Shown in pieces: positions 5,657-6,175 of a stretch of 6,175 bases of DNA (its first letter is position 1; the number at the start of each line of letters is the position of its first letter). Source of the DNA: Candidatus Melainabacteria bacterium. GTDB taxonomy: Bacteria; Cyanobacteriota; Vampirovibrionia; Obscuribacterales; Obscuribacteraceae. The notes beneath the pieces are model-generated. The model had not been told where the DNA came from and did not search any database. It saw only the letters and a program-made list of their open reading frames with translations. The stretch lies in NCBI GenBank assembly GCA_016209785.1, contig JACQVM010000392.1, forward strand, positions 1 through 6,175, written 5' to 3'. Both the position numbers and the translations under genes were made by a program.

Positions 5657-6175
5657 CCAGTGCAGGACTTGTCTCTTCTTTATATAAGGACTCAAGAAGA
5701 TCCTTGAATTTAGCTGCCACCACGTTCCGCTTAATCTTCAATGTTGCGGTCAGCTCTCCAGTTTCAACCGATAGCTCGGAAGGAAGAACTGCAAACTGTT
5801 TTATCTTCTCGTAATCAGCCAGGTGCCGCGATTTATCATTTATTTCCTTGCGGAGTTGTTGCCTTAGCTCAGACGAAGCTGCTAGCTCGGTAAAGCTGTT
5901 AAAAGTCCAACCTTTTTCCCGAGCATACTCACAGGTAGCTTGCTCATCTAAAGTAAGCAGCGTGACAAGATGCTTCTTACGATCACCAAATACAACAGCC
6001 TGGCTAACATACGGAATGGTCTTGAGGACAGATTCAATCTTCTGTGGAGCGATATTTTTGCCTGCAGAGTTTACTATCAGATCCTTCTTGCGATCAGTAA
6101 TTGTAATATAATCGTCACCATCTATAATACCAATATCACCAGTGCGAAACCACCCGTCACAGAAAGCTTCAGCAG
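5640..6175 (-). CDS. Long-chain acyl-CoA synthetase (AMP-forming), C-terminal part
   Basis: This is the last 177 residues of a gene running in from the right edge on the minus strand, ending at TAG (5642-5640). The enzyme activates fatty acids with ATP to acyl-AMP and then acyl-CoA. Adenylate-forming family motifs are clear: GWFRTGDIG (residues 7-15 of the fragment), the hinge motif ITDRKKDLIVNSAGKNIAPQKIE (23-47, split here by the DRKKDL hinge), and near the end ELTATLKIKR, where K146 aligns with the adenylation lysine. The ELTxTLKxKR ending is typical of the FAA1/FadD15-like long-chain group rather than E. coli FadD. Its 3' end overlaps the convergent propeller gene by 17 bp. Substrate chain length cannot be read from this part, and the start and N-terminal P-loop are outside the window. 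Confidence 0.95.
   Translation of the reverse strand, partial: AEAFCDGWFRTGDIGIIDGDDYITITDRKKDLIVNSAGKNIAPQKIESVLKTIPYVSQAVVFGDRKKHLVTLLTLDEQATCEYAREKGWTFNSFTELAASSELRQQLRKEINDKSRHLADYEKIKQFAVLPSELSVETGELTATLKIKRNVVAAKFKDLLESLYKEETSPALASSMR

Noticed and set aside
5674..5700. TCTTCTT/AAGAAGA inverted repeat as a terminator between the convergent genes
   Set aside because: The stem is AT-rich with a 13-nt loop and no T-tract on either strand, and it lies within the ligase coding region.
5848..6111. 87-codon open frame on the + strand
   Set aside because: It is antisense to the acyl-CoA ligase, whose motifs are clear on the minus strand.

Overview
The window (about 48% GC by eye) is an ordinary bacterial chromosomal stretch of mostly housekeeping genes. 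It carries rpsO-pnp (ribosomal protein S15 and PNPase), a secreted TPR protein, an HU-type DNA-binding protein, the ribosomal silencing factor RsfS, a protein that looks like an Sm-like domain fused to an NHL-type beta-propeller, and the end of a long-chain acyl-CoA ligase. The PNPase active-site stretch (IQGLEDFLGDMDFKVAGT) resembles cyanobacterial-type PNPases. Together with the non-photosynthetic, TPR-rich, fatty-acid-using flavour, this suggests a relative of the non-photosynthetic Cyanobacteria (Vampirovibrionia/Melainabacteria, e.g. an Obscuribacter-like organism). That assignment is inference only.

Layout: the 3' end of rpsO (1-111, +) is followed by a leader with a weak terminator-like hairpin and two further hairpins. 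pnp follows (254-2410, +), starting at a GTG with a clear Shine-Dalgarno. A TPR protein with a signal peptide (2383-3204, +) overlaps the pnp 3' end by 28 bp. The gap 3205-3495 holds a GC- and purine-rich island with at least two imperfect ~42-nt direct repeats, and ends in the strong intrinsic terminator of hup. hup (3496-3777, -) is divergent from rsfS (about 4035-4460, +). rsfS is followed after 44 bp by the Sm-like/beta-propeller gene (4505-5656, +). A convergent acyl-CoA ligase gene (5640-6175, -, running out of the window) overlaps the propeller gene's stop by 17 bp.

Functionally, the left half is the conserved translation/RNA-decay pair rpsO-pnp. The right half pairs a ribosome-dormancy factor with an undescribed-looking cytoplasmic protein whose N-terminus may be an RNA-binding-type fold. 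I see no mobile element, CRISPR array, tRNA or phage gene. The most interesting items are the domain fusion at 4505-5656 and the intergenic repeat island at 3231-3445.
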